From the NCBI RefSeq assembly GCF_041260665.1, contig NZ_JBGCCT010000018.1, positions 186,001-250,000 on the forward strand: a stretch of DNA of 64,000 bases, given 5' to 3'. The stretch's first letter is position 1, and each line of letters begins with the position of its first letter. A program made the translations under genes and the position numbers. The DNA is from Catenulispora sp. GP43. GTDB lineage: Bacteria; Actinomycetota; Actinomycetes; Streptomycetales; Catenulisporaceae. The notes under the pieces were generated by a model. The model was not told the DNA's origin. It worked only from the letters and a program-made list of their open reading frames with translations, and searched no databases. Shown here one piece after another: positions 1-8,649 of this stretch.

Positions 1-935
1 CCGCGGCCTCGCGGCGGGCCCGGCTGCCGGCAGCGGCGGCCGGAGTCGCCCTGACCGTCGGGATCGCCGCGACGTGGGCCGTGTCCGGGCATGCCGGCAC
101 CGGGATCCAGGTCGCCCTGGCGGTGCCGGTCGACGTCGCCCACCTGTGTGCGATGGCTGTCTGGATCGGCGGTCTGACCATGCTGGCCGCGATCGTCCTG
201 CGCCGCGGCGGCCGCGGAACGCCGGGCGAGCGGGCCCGGATGGTGCAGGGCTTCTCGCCGGTCGCGCTGTCGTGCGTGATCGTGCTGGTCGGCACGGGGA
301 CCTACCAGAGCTGGCGGCAGGTGGGCTCCTTTTCCGCGCTGACCGGCACGGCCTACGGAAAGCTGCTGCTGCTCAAGCTGCTCGGCGTGGCCCTGTTGAT
401 CGGCTTGGGCTATCTGGCACGCGCGTGGATCGCCCGACACCGCGAGGACCGGAACCCGGGGACCACCGACCGCGCCGCGATCTCCCGACTGCGCCGCTCC
501 GTGGCCGGCGAAGTCGGCGTGGGGATCTGCGTGCTCGCCGTGACCGCCGCGCTGGTCAACGCCCCACCCGCACGCACCGCCCACGCGGCCTCCGCCGGGC
601 CGGTCAGCGCCTCGGCCGCGTTCGACACCGGCGGCCCCGGCGGCAGCGGGACCGTCCAGGTGACCGTCGACCCGGCGAAGACCGGCGCCGACACGGTCCA
701 CCTCTACACCCTCGGCCCGACCGGTAAGCAGGAACAGGTCCTGCAGGTCCAGGCGTCCTTCACGCTCACATCGCGCGCCCTGGGCCCGCTGCCGGTGACG
801 CTGCGCATCGCCGGAGCCGGCCACCTGATCGGCGACGCGGCTCTGCCCATCGCCGGGACCTGGCGCCTGGCCGTCACCGTGCGGACCGACGACGTGGACG
901 AGACGACCGTGCAGATCCCGGTCGCCATCCGCTGA
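1..935 (+). CDS. CopD-like copper resistance membrane protein (5' end outside window)
   Basis: The reading frame is open from base 3 to the TGA at 933-935, so the gene begins upstream of the window. The visible part has hydrophobic segments with the CopD-type pattern of the YcnJ/CopC-CopD family (DVAHLCAMAVWIGGL, then a glycine-rich helix and AYGKLLLLKLLGVALL). These are membrane helices that in this family are thought to move copper across the inner membrane. The last roughly 110 residues form a soluble extracytoplasmic beta-rich domain, like the YtkA/FixH-type tail found after CopD in actinobacteria. Internal GTG/ATG codons near 81 are not the true start, because coding potential continues upstream. 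Family assignment is fairly safe; copper specificity is inferred from family only. Confidence 0.75.
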   Translation, partial: AASRRARLPAAAAGVALTVGIAATWAVSGHAGTGIQVALAVPVDVAHLCAMAVWIGGLTMLAAIVLRRGGRGTPGERARMVQGFSPVALSCVIVLVGTGTYQSWRQVGSFSALTGTAYGKLLLLKLLGVALLIGLGYLARAWIARHREDRNPGTTDRAAISRLRRSVAGEVGVGICVLAVTAALVNAPPARTAHAASAGPVSASAAFDTGGPGGSGTVQVTVDPAKTGADTVHLYTLGPTGKQEQVLQVQASFTLTSRALGPLPVTLRIAGAGHLIGDAALPIAGTWRLAVTVRTDDVDETTVQIPVAIR

Positions 936-1010
936 GGACCGGGGTCCAATCCGGAATCCGGGCCGGATCCGAACCACTGGTGAGCCGCAACACAGGAAGG
1001 ACGCCCGGCG

Positions 1011-1376
1011 ATGTGCAATCTGCGAAAAGTGATCCGTTCACGCAAGGCGACCTCCGATGCCGCGGTGAACCGATCGGTCCGCGAAGCCGAGGGCATCGTC
1101 CACCTCTGCTGGATCGACCAGCTGACCGATCGCTGCCTGGAGATGGAAGCGGCGATCGAGCGGGCGGAAGTCCGTTGCGAGATCGCCCAGCGGAGCCTGA
1201 CCGCCGCACAACTCAGCGGCGACCCGCAGAAGATCGCGGCGTCTGGCCGGGACCTGCAGAAGGCGGTGGAGGCGGCCCGCGGGGCCTCCCTGGCGTGGGA
1301 GCGGACCTGCCAGGTGCTCGGCGCCGAGGCCAAGGCACACGCGCGCCGTAGCACGGACGCCCACCGAAAGCGTTGA
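1011..1376 (+). CDS. Small coiled-coil hypothetical protein, 121 aa
   Basis: The ATG follows an AGGAAGG ribosome site about 10 bp upstream, in the 75-bp gap after the CopD-like gene, and codon use is normal for the window. The product is hydrophilic and mostly helical, with charged heptad-like stretches (about residues 35-110) rich in Glu, Arg and Ala. It has no signal peptide or membrane segment. I do not recognise the family. It could be transcribed with the upstream CopD-like gene. Confidence 0.55.
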   Translation: MCNLRKVIRSRKATSDAAVNRSVREAEGIVHLCWIDQLTDRCLEMEAAIERAEVRCEIAQRSLTAAQLSGDPQKIAASGRDLQKAVEAARGASLAWERTCQVLGAEAKAHARRSTDAHRKR

Positions 1377-1388
1377 TCGGACTGCCGA

Positions 1389-1414
1389 CATGTGCTCGAC
1401 GGCATGTGCTCGAC
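1389..1414. repeat. 12-bp direct repeat in a convergent intergenic gap
   Basis: CATGTGCTCGAC occurs twice (1389-1400 and 1403-1414), two bases apart, between the stop of the small coiled-coil gene and the stop of the antiporter on the other strand. No strong hairpin is visible here. Confidence 0.5.
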
Positions 1415-1449
1415 AAGGGCAGCGACCTCCCGCCACCGTCACCTGGCTC

Positions 1450-2979
1450 TCAAGCATCAAGCCCGGCTTCCCGGCGGTCGAGTTCGGCTTGCAGCCGCCG
1501 CCGGAGTCCGTCGCCGATCTGCTCCTCGGCGGACAACCTCCGCAGTTCGGCGGCCTGGACCCCCAGGACGTCGCGGCGCAGTGCGGCCAGGTCGGCCAGG
1601 AGCGCGGCGTCGGTGTCCGGGTCCAGGCGCTCGGCGTAGCGCTCGCGCAACCGGGCCGCTGCCGCCTCGTTGACGCCGCCGACCGCCGCGAGGTCGTCCA
1701 GGTACTCCACGGCAGCGCGGTCCATCGCCGCACGGGCCGCCGTCTCCTTTGCCTCGGCTCGTTCCGGAGCCACAGCCAGGCCGGAGGTGCGCACGATCCC
1801 GGCCAGGCTCAGGCCCTGGACCGTCAGCGTCGCGGCGACCACGGCGGTGGTCAGCACCAGAACGAGCGGCCGTCCGGGCAGGGGCGTACCGTCGGCGGCG
1901 GCCAGCGGGATCGACAGCGCGGCGGCCAGCGGCATCACCCCGCGCGTCCCGGCCCACGTGACCACCCGGGCCAGCGGCCAGGTCGGGTAGCTCCGCATCG
2001 GCCGGGCCAGCGCGGTGGTCGGCCAGACCCAGGCCATCCTGATGCCGATCAGCGCCGCGGCCAGCAGTGCCGCCTGCGCGGGCCACCAGCGGTGGCCCGG
2101 GCCCAGGTCCCGGACCAGCGTCGGCAGCTGCAGTCCGATCAGCGCGAACACCACCGACTCCAGTCCGAACACCACCACGGCGTACACGCTGTGCAGGTGC
2201 AGCCGGGTGCGGGCGTCGGTGATCCGGTGCGCCAGGCTGCCGGCGACGACGCCGGCCACCACCACCGCGGTCACGCCGGAGACATCGATGCTCTCCGCGA
2301 GGACGTACGCCGTATACGGGGTGACCAGGACGATCACGGTCTCCAGCACCGGATCGGCGATGCTCGAGCGCAGGAACGCCACCGTGCCGGCGAGCGCCGC
2401 CCCGACCGCGATCCCTCCGCCGGCGAGCACGAAGAACTTCCCCACCGCCCCCGGCGCACTCACCGAGCCCGCCGCCGCGCCGGCCACGGCGACCTTGAAC
2501 AGCACCAGGGACGTGGCGTCGTTGAACAGGCTCTCGGACTGCACGAGTACCTGGATCCGCCCCGGCAGCGGCAGCCGCCGGCCCAGCGCCGTGACCGCCA
2601 CCGGGTCGGTGGAGGCCAGCACGGACCCCAGCACGAACGCCATCGACGCCGAGAGCGCTGTCAACGCCAGCGCCAGCGAAGCGATCACCGCGGCCGTGGC
2701 CAGCACCAGGCCGAGCGCCAGGACCAGCACCGGCGCCCACACGCGCCGCAGGTCCCGTGCCGAGATCTCCTCGGCGGAGGCATACAGTAGGGGCGGCAGC
2801 ACGACCATCGCGATCACGTCCGGGGCCACATGCACCGTGGGCGCGCCCGGCACCAAGGCCACCCCGATCCCGGCCAGCACCAGCAGCGACGGCGCCGGGA
2901 TCCCCCACCGGCCCGCGAAGGTCGCCACGGCGGTGCCCAACACGACCAACAGCAAGATGATGACGACCGCGTGCGGCAC
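1450..2979 (-). CDS. Na+/H+ antiporter, CPA1 family
   Basis: A 509-aa polytopic membrane protein with about 12 hydrophobic helices and the CPA1/NhaP-type signature ESLFNDATSLVLF near residues 150-162, whose Asp is the ion-binding position in the family. Other family-like stretches are LASTDPVAV and the glycine-rich GTRGVMPLAAAL. A cytoplasmic helical tail of about 90 residues, rich in Ala, Glu and Arg, follows the last helix. I chose the GTG at 2979 because AGGGG lies 7 bp before it and the hydrophobic N-terminus begins there. An ATG at 3102 would add about 40 non-hydrophobic residues. It should exchange sodium or potassium for protons at the cytoplasmic membrane. Confidence 0.85.
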   Translation of the reverse strand: MPHAVVIILLLVVLGTAVATFAGRWGIPAPSLLVLAGIGVALVPGAPTVHVAPDVIAMVVLPPLLYASAEEISARDLRRVWAPVLVLALGLVLATAAVIASLALALTALSASMAFVLGSVLASTDPVAVTALGRRLPLPGRIQVLVQSESLFNDATSLVLFKVAVAGAAAGSVSAPGAVGKFFVLAGGGIAVGAALAGTVAFLRSSIADPVLETVIVLVTPYTAYVLAESIDVSGVTAVVVAGVVAGSLAHRITDARTRLHLHSVYAVVVFGLESVVFALIGLQLPTLVRDLGPGHRWWPAQAALLAAALIGIRMAWVWPTTALARPMRSYPTWPLARVVTWAGTRGVMPLAAALSIPLAAADGTPLPGRPLVLVLTTAVVAATLTVQGLSLAGIVRTSGLAVAPERAEAKETAARAAMDRAAVEYLDDLAAVGGVNEAAAARLRERYAERLDPDTDAALLADLAALRRDVLGVQAAELRRLSAEEQIGDGLRRRLQAELDRREAGLDA

Positions 2980-3204
2980 CGGAAGACCCCTGAATCCGAT
3001 CGTCGGGTCCGACACCTCTGGCAGGTATCGGGAAGACCCGAGCCGACCAGACTTCCCGGCGCACCGCCGCAAGCCTATTGAATCGGAACACGATTTCACC
3101 ACGCCCGGCTCATGAACCGCTCACGGAGTCCGACATCATTCGACGTCAACCGGGCGGCGTAGCAGCGCAGGCCGGCAGCTGAGGGCGCCGCCTAGCGTCG
3201 AGGC

Positions 3205-3773
3205 ATGCCTTCGGAGCCCAGGACCGTGTACTACAGCAACGGCAACTACGAGGCGTTCGCCCGGCCGCGCAAGCCGGTCGGGGTCGAGGACAAGACGGCG
3301 TGGTTCGTGGGTGCGGGCCTGGCCTCGATGGCCGCCGCGGCTTTCCTGATCCGGGACGGGCAGATGCCCGGGGAGCGCATCACGGTCCTGGAGCGGCTCA
3401 AACTGCCCGGCGGGGCCCTGGACGGCATCGCCAAGCCGAAGAAGGGCTTCGTGATCCGCGGCGGCCGGGAGATGGAGAACCACTTCGAGTAGTTCGCCAG
3501 ACCACCCGCGACTGCATCTTCACCACCGAGTACTCGGTACGCACCGGCATGGAAGCGGCCTACCGGCTCCTCGGCGTGGAGCGCGGCGTGCCGGAGGTGT
3601 TCGGCTCCACGTACGACATCAGAGTCCTACTCGAGGCCACCACCCGACTGCGCGACGGCGAGACGCTGAGCCTGCGCGGCCCGGCGAAGCTGCGCAAGTG
3701 GCTGGGGCGCAAGCTCGACACCAATGAGATCGGCGAGCTTCTTAAGGACGCGGGCCTGATCGGCGAGGAATGA
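3205..3773 (+). pseudogene. ohyA: Oleate hydratase remnant with internal deletion
   Basis: The first frame (3205-3492) encodes the N-terminus of an oleate hydratase: an FAD-binding start ([18 protein letters not shown]), then the LPGGALDG and [15 protein letters not shown] stretches typical of the family, ending at a TAG. From about 3495 another frame, running to 3773, encodes the family C-terminus, including DCIFTTEYSVRTG and YDIRVLL. Intact enzymes are around 550-590 residues, so roughly 400 central residues, including most of the active site, are missing and the two ends are joined out of frame. Nothing functional is expected. Parallels in nearby genes suggest deletion-driven decay. Confidence 0.8.
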
Positions 3774-3783
3774 GTCTTCCCGC

Positions 3784-4311
3784 TCAGTCGAGGGTCCTGT
3801 CAGGTCGGGCATGGAAGGACTCGACACCGCGCCACGGCGACGGGCCGCCCAACGACCGATCGAGGCGATCCTGCGACGGGTCGAGTGAACGGCGGGCGGC
3901 GTTGACGAACGCGAGGTGCGCCACGCCGAGTGCGGCATGGATCGGCCGCAGCTCCTCAAGATCAGTTGGCTGGCGGCCGTGGAACAAGATGGCGAAGTCC
4001 TCCATGACCTCGCACATCTGCTCGGCGGCCGCACTGGTCTCCCTGTCCGCCACCAGACTGACCGAATGGGTGGCCGCCACGAACGGGACCCAGTCAACGG
4101 CCGGCCTGCGCTCGTCCAGGAATGCCTCGCGCAGCTCCGCCTCCACGGCCCCGAACGCCTGGAGGAACTTCTCGTAGGCGGCTGTTTGGGCTGCTTGCAG
4201 CCATTGTCGATTCTGGCTGCGCCGCCCTACGAAGCCACCTGCGACGACACCCACGACGGTGGCTGTGATGCCACCTGTTGCCGTTATCAGCAGGTCCCAG
4301 GGGACGGCCAC
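3784..4311 (-). CDS. Hypothetical protein with one N-terminal membrane helix
   Basis: A 175-aa product starting with a single hydrophobic helix (about residues 5-27, WDLLITATGGITATVVGVVAGG), followed by a charged GRRSQNRQW turn and a long helical cytoplasmic domain. This layout matches a common actinobacterial hypothetical family of unknown role. I chose GTG at 4311 because GGGAG lies 7 bp upstream; the ATG at 4383 would add 24 unlikely residues. It sits between two decayed genes but shows no break itself. Confidence 0.6.
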   Translation of the reverse strand: MAVPWDLLITATGGITATVVGVVAGGFVGRRSQNRQWLQAAQTAAYEKFLQAFGAVEAELREAFLDERRPAVDWVPFVAATHSVSLVADRETSAAAEQMCEVMEDFAILFHGRQPTDLEELRPIHAALGVAHLAFVNAARRSLDPSQDRLDRSLGGPSPWRGVESFHARPDRTLD

Positions 4312-4448
4312 GCTTGAACTCCCTCGTGTCAGCTTGCCGTGACCCACCGGGCCATGCCCATCGCAGTGCGCCGGGACGATCACAGTATTCTGTATCGGCC
4401 AGCTCCTTAAGCGCGAGGCTCGGTTCGCAGCGGCGAAGAGGCCCTCGG

Positions 4449-4860
4449 TCAGGTGCAGCGATTTTCGACAGAGATCAGGTGGGGGCGCGCTAGCAGCAGA
4501 GCGCCAACGGTTTCCATGCCGTCGATGTCGTGTCCCAGACGGTCGAAGACTTCAACGACTGGGATCTCCACCACGCTCATGTCGAAGTACTGCTCGATCA
4601 CGTTGTCGAGGATCGGCTCCCGGTCCTTGACCACTAGCGCCGCGTCTTCGGGGTCCTCGCCGTCGGAGACTCCGCCGACAGACAGCTCGACGGTGTGGCG
4701 CTTGAGGTTATGCCTGTACTGCCGAACCATGACCAGTGTCCCGCTCTCGATGGCGGCCACAACCATCACCGAGGCGGGCGTGTCCATGAAGTAACCAGTC
4801 GATTTCCACCCCGTCGGGCATGCGGATGTCTTCACGGACGAACTTCTTGGGCTTGGCCAC
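4449..4860 (-). pseudogene. NUDIX hydrolase remnant (frameshift plus lost Nudix box)
   Basis: From a GTG at 4860 one frame reads KKFVREDIRMPDGVEIDW, then the homology jumps to a second frame reading YFMDTPASVMVVAA and VRQYRHNLKRHTVELSVGG. One extra T near 4792-4794 explains the shift. The second frame continues to GEDPEDAAL, where the Nudix box RE-x-x-EE should follow. Instead it joins a segment (VVEIPVVEVFDRL, ETVGALLLA) that resembles the C-terminal end of NUDIX hydrolases. The catalytic Glu cluster is therefore missing, by my reading about 60 residues. The gene is dead in at least two ways. Confidence 0.7.
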
Positions 4861-4918
4861 GATCACCCCGGCGTAGTGCGACGCCGGAGCCCGTGCCCGG
4901 TCCGCGACTTCAGCCCTA

Positions 4919-5719
4919 TCAGGCGTCCTTCCGCATCCGCCACGCTCCCAGGCCCAGGACGACCGCCAGGTAAATCGCCAGCTCGGCAAGGGCCGCACTG
5001 AGAGAACCCGGGTCTTTGGGCGAGGGATGGCGCGAGACGCTCGCGAGCGTGTCCGCGATGTTCGACAACAGCCAGCGGTCCGGGACGTAGGTCCAGGCGT
5101 TGAAGGCGCCGGCCACCGGATACGCCAGATACGTGACGGTGAAGACGAGCGCGATGCCGGCACCGGTGTGCCGCACGAGCGTGCCGAGACCGAAGCCGAT
5201 GAGCGTGACCGCCGTCAGGTACAGGTTCGCGCAAATCAGGGCACGTAGCACCCCGGGGTGGCCGAGACCGACGGCGAGGTGGGCCGAGGAGGCGGTGAGC
5301 GCCGCCTGTCCCAGGCCGTAGCAGATGAAGACGAAGACCTGTCCGACGACGAGGGTCAGGCCGGCCAGGGTGAGCGCCTTGGCGGCGAAGACCTGGCCGC
5401 GCCGGGGCACCGCGGTGAACGTGGCGCGGATCAGACCGGTGGCGTACTCGCTGGTGGCGACCAGGACGCCGAGGGCGCCGAGGGCCAGTTCGCCGAAGAC
5501 GAACCCGCTCAGCGAGTCGCCGACCGGGTCGAAGTTCGCGCGATCGGCGGGCGTCATGGTGGCCCAGTGCTGGGCGTCTCCGGAGGCGGAGGTGACGCCG
5601 ACGAAGACCGCGAGGGCCATGGCCAGTCCGAGGGCGGCGTAGGTGGAGCGTACGGAGCGCAGTTTGAGCCATTCGGCCCGGAGCACGCCCTTGGGAATTG
5701 CGAAGTTCGCCGTGGTCAT
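4919..5719 (-). CDS. ABC-2 type transporter permease
   Basis: A 266-aa membrane protein with about six hydrophobic helices and the RAEWLKLRSVRSTYAAL start typical of ABC-2 permeases. It forms the export channel for the ATPase encoded just upstream. Its ATG overlaps the ATPase stop in an ATGA, so the two are translationally coupled. The substrate cannot be told from sequence. Relatives with this layout often export antibiotics or peptides, or serve self-protection. Confidence 0.85.
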   Translation of the reverse strand: MTTANFAIPKGVLRAEWLKLRSVRSTYAALGLAMALAVFVGVTSASGDAQHWATMTPADRANFDPVGDSLSGFVFGELALGALGVLVATSEYATGLIRATFTAVPRRGQVFAAKALTLAGLTLVVGQVFVFICYGLGQAALTASSAHLAVGLGHPGVLRALICANLYLTAVTLIGFGLGTLVRHTGAGIALVFTVTYLAYPVAGAFNAWTYVPDRWLLSNIADTLASVSRHPSPKDPGSLSAALAELAIYLAVVLGLGAWRMRKDA

Positions 5720-6510
5720 CGCCAGACCTTCTTGTCCGCGTTGGTGGTGTCGGAGGTGCTGTCGGAGGTGCTCTCGGAGGTCGGGTAGGCAGTGCCGCCG
5801 GCGCGGTATTCGACGGCGGCGCCAGTAAGCGTGAGGTAGGCCTCCTCCAGCGAGCCGTACGCGGCGGTGAAGGCGGCCATGGTGGTGTCGGCGAGCAGCC
5901 GGCCGCGTCCGATGACGAGCAGGTGATCGGCGGTCAGGGCCATCTCGCTCATCAGGTGGCTGGAGACCAGGATCGTGCGCCCCTCGGCGGCGAAGCCCTT
6001 CATCAGGTTCCTGATCCAGACGATCCCCTCCGGGTCGAGGCCGTTGACCGGCTCGTCGAACAGGAGCACCGGCGGATCGCCCAGCAGCGCCGCCGCGATA
6101 CCCAGGCGCTGCTTCATACCGAGCGAGAAGGTCCCGACGCGCTTGCGCGCGACACCCTCGAGCCCGACCAGGCCCAGCACTTCGTCAGCACGCCGATCGG
6201 GGACGGCGTTCGTCGCGGCCAGGGCGAGCAGGTGGGTGCGGGCGCTGCGGCCGGGATGGACGGCGTCGGCGTCCAGCAGCGCGCCGACGTGCCGCAGCGG
6301 CCGTTTGAGCGCGCGATAGGCCATGCCGGCCACGTGCGCGTGGCCGCCGTCCGGGGTGTCCAGTCCGATGATCATGCGCATCGTGGTGGACTTGCCGGCG
6401 CCGTTCGGGCCGAGGAAGCCGGTCACCCGGCCGGGCTCGACGGTGAAGGTGAGCCGGTCCACGGCCGTGGTCCCGCCGTAGCGGCGTGTCAGGTCCCGCA
6501 CTTCGATCAT
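5716..6510 (-). CDS. ABC transporter ATP-binding protein
   Basis: A 264-aa ATPase with Walker A GPNGAGKST, signature FSLGMKQRLG, Walker B LLFDEP with VNGLDP, and switch His in VSSHLMSEM. I chose the ATG at 6510 (MIEVRDLTRRYGG) because GGGAG lies 5 bp upstream; the longer frame to 6576 adds a non-homologous leader. The C-terminus (SESTSDSTSDTT) comes from a short imperfect DNA repeat of gtgctgtcggag type at about 5745-5780. It pairs with the permease downstream and is divergent from the histidine kinase at 6672, a common arrangement for a sensor-controlled exporter. Confidence 0.9.
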   Translation of the reverse strand: MIEVRDLTRRYGGTTAVDRLTFTVEPGRVTGFLGPNGAGKSTTMRMIIGLDTPDGGHAHVAGMAYRALKRPLRHVGALLDADAVHPGRSARTHLLALAATNAVPDRRADEVLGLVGLEGVARKRVGTFSLGMKQRLGIAAALLGDPPVLLFDEPVNGLDPEGIVWIRNLMKGFAAEGRTILVSSHLMSEMALTADHLLVIGRGRLLADTTMAAFTAAYGSLEEAYLTLTGAAVEYRAGGTAYPTSESTSDSTSDTTNADKKVWR

Positions 6511-6671
6511 TTCAGCTCCCTGGTCGGTCGCGGATGGGTACGGTCCACACTCGCCACCGGCGCGGGGTCCGGTCATCGCCTCGCGGGGATGTCTTCGCCT
6601 CGCCGTCTATGCCTTGCGGCATAGGCGGCAAGGGCGATGCTTTCCGAGCTCGGCCTGCCTACGCTGGGGGA

Positions 6672-7883
6672 ATGCCCGCCGAACCGCGCCCGCCGCTGCT
6701 GCACCGGGTCCGCCCGCGCCAATGGGACGGACTCGCGTTGGCCTGCGCCCTCGTCTTCGGGCTGGTCACCTGGGGCACGCTGGCGCACCAGCGTCTGGCC
6801 GTGGCGGTGGTCGCGATCGGAACGCTGCTGGTGGTCATACCGATCGTGATCGGGCGGCGGACGCCGGTCGCGGCCTTCGCGCTCTTCCCCGTCGCGGTCG
6901 CGCTGCCCGTCGGGACGATGGCGCTCGCCGGCCTGGCCGTGGCCCCGGCCGCATACGTGCTCTACCTCGCTGCGGCCTCCCGCGGAGCCCGGACCAGGGC
7001 CGCGCTGCTCGCCTGCGGCACCGTCCTGCCGTTCCTGGCACCGCTGACCACCGGGGTCCACAAGGCCGGGGCGTCGTTTCCGTCCGCGATGCTCCTGGTC
7101 ACGGCGTGGACGGTCGGTTACGCGATCGGCGAGCGCAGACGCTACACCGCCCAGGTCGTGCGCTATCACGCCGGGCTGGCGCAGGCATCGGCGCAGAAGG
7201 CGGGCCGGGAAGCGGCCGAGGAACGGATGCGGATCGCCCGGGAACTGCACGACGTGGTCGCGCACAGCATGAGCCTGATCACCGTCCAGGCCGGCTACGG
7301 CCGTCTGGTCGCCGGCTCCGAGCCCGAGGAGGCCGCCGCCGCCCTGGCGACGATCGAGGACGCCGGGCGCGCGGCCCTGACCGAGATGCGGCGGCTGCTC
7401 GGGGTGTTGCGGGAGGAGAATCCCGAAGCCGCCTCGCTCGCTCCCGCGCCCGGCCTGGCCGCGCTGCCGACGCTGGCCGAGCAGACCGCCCGGGCCGGAG
7501 TCCGGGTATCGCTGATCGTCGAGGGAGAGGAAAGGCAGCTGGCAGCCGGGATCGAGCTGGCCGCATACCGGATCGTCCAAGAGGCACTGACCAACGTGGT
7601 GCGGCACTCGGGCGCACCCAGCGCGGTCGTGGGCGTGACCTACGAGCCGGACGCGTTGACGCTGGAGATCAGCGACCGCGGGTCGGGCTGCGACCTGTCG
7701 CAGGCGCCCACCGGCCACGGCATCGTCGGGATGCGGGAGCGCGCGGCCATGTACGAGGGCTGGTTCCGCGCCGGGCCGCGCCCCGACGGCGGCTTCCGGG
7801 TCATGACCCGCCTGCCGCTGCGACCCGCGCCCGACACCGCCACGAACGCCACGAACTTCACGAACGCCGCGAGCACCGCGTGA
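6672..7883 (+). CDS. Two-component sensor histidine kinase, NarL/DesK type
   Basis: A 403-aa kinase with four to five membrane helices in about the first 140 residues and almost no external loops. A HisKA_3 dimerisation helix follows with ARELHDVVAHSMS (phospho-acceptor His about 193), then an ATPase domain (YRIVQEALTNVVRHS, then DRGSGC and GHGIVGMRERA). The ATG at 6672 gives the conserved-looking MPAEPRPPLL start. No good ribosome site precedes it, but TACGCT lies 7 bp upstream, so a leaderless transcript is possible. Its stop overlaps the next gene's start (GTGA). It probably senses membrane stress or an exported compound and controls the divergent ABC genes. Confidence 0.88.
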   Translation: MPAEPRPPLLHRVRPRQWDGLALACALVFGLVTWGTLAHQRLAVAVVAIGTLLVVIPIVIGRRTPVAAFALFPVAVALPVGTMALAGLAVAPAAYVLYLAAASRGARTRAALLACGTVLPFLAPLTTGVHKAGASFPSAMLLVTAWTVGYAIGERRRYTAQVVRYHAGLAQASAQKAGREAAEERMRIARELHDVVAHSMSLITVQAGYGRLVAGSEPEEAAAALATIEDAGRAALTEMRRLLGVLREENPEAASLAPAPGLAALPTLAEQTARAGVRVSLIVEGEERQLAAGIELAAYRIVQEALTNVVRHSGAPSAVVGVTYEPDALTLEISDRGSGCDLSQAPTGHGIVGMRERAAMYEGWFRAGPRPDGGFRVMTRLPLRPAPDTATNATNFTNAASTA

Positions 7884-8548
7884 GCACCCGGGCCGTCACC
7901 CGGGTGGTCGTCGCCGACGACCAGGCCCTGCTGCGCGCCGGGCTGAGCGGCATCATCCGGACCGCGCCGGACCTGGCGGTCGTCGGCGAGGCCGGCGACG
8001 GGAACGAGGCGGTCCAGGTCGCCCGCGACACGGCGCCGGACGTGGTACTCATGGACGTGCGGATGCCCGCGCTGGACGGCATAGCGGCCACCCGCATGGT
8101 GACCTCGTCGCTACCCGGCACCAGAGTGCTGATGCTGACGACCTTCGACATGGACGAGTACGTCTACGGCGCGCTGCGTGCCGGGGCCAGCGGATTCCTG
8201 CTCAAGGACGTGCCGCCGGCCGACCTGATCGCGGCGATCCGCGTGGTCGCCGCCGGCGAGGCGCTCCTGGCGCCGCCGGTGACCCGGCGGCTGATCGAGC
8301 GGTTCGTGACCAGCGCCGCCCCGGAACCGTCCGCGCAGACCGCGGTTCACAGTCAGATCGCCGGCATCACCCAACGGGAGCGCGATGTCCTGCGACTGGT
8401 GGCCGAAGGGCTCTCCAACGCGGAGATCGGCGCGCGCCTGCACATCACACCAGGCACGGCCAAGACCCACGTCGGCCACCTGCTGGCCAAACTCGGCGCC
8501 CGCGACCGGGTCCAGTTGGTGATCCTGGCGCTGCGCTCGAAGGTGTGA
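7880..8548 (+). CDS. Two-component response regulator, NarL family
   Basis: A 222-aa regulator that begins at a GTG overlapping the kinase stop. The receiver domain has the acidic pair in VVADD, phospho-acceptor Asp about 59 (VVLMDVRMPALDG), a conserved Thr in MLTTF and Lys in FLLKDV. A LuxR-type helix-turn-helix follows at about residues 155-215 (TQRERDVLRLVAEGLSNAEIG and KTHVGHLLAKLGARDR). The partner is clearly the kinase at 6672. Targets are unknown; the adjacent divergent ABC exporter is the obvious candidate. Confidence 0.9.
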   Translation: MSTRAVTRVVVADDQALLRAGLSGIIRTAPDLAVVGEAGDGNEAVQVARDTAPDVVLMDVRMPALDGIAATRMVTSSLPGTRVLMLTTFDMDEYVYGALRAGASGFLLKDVPPADLIAAIRVVAAGEALLAPPVTRRLIERFVTSAAPEPSAQTAVHSQIAGITQRERDVLRLVAEGLSNAEIGARLHITPGTAKTHVGHLLAKLGARDRVQLVILALRSKV

Positions 8549-8649
8549 AGAACTCGGTCAAGCCTGGGCCCCGCCCTAACGGCCTACCCCGTCACCCATT
8601 AGCCCCAGCTTCGGGTAGCTCCGGTTTGTCCCGGTCAACAACTGATGTC

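Noticed and set aside
6486-6671. Longer start for the histidine kinase at 6486
   Set aside because: The leader has no homology-like features and overlaps the ABC ATPase start on the other strand. Membrane helices begin soon after 6672.
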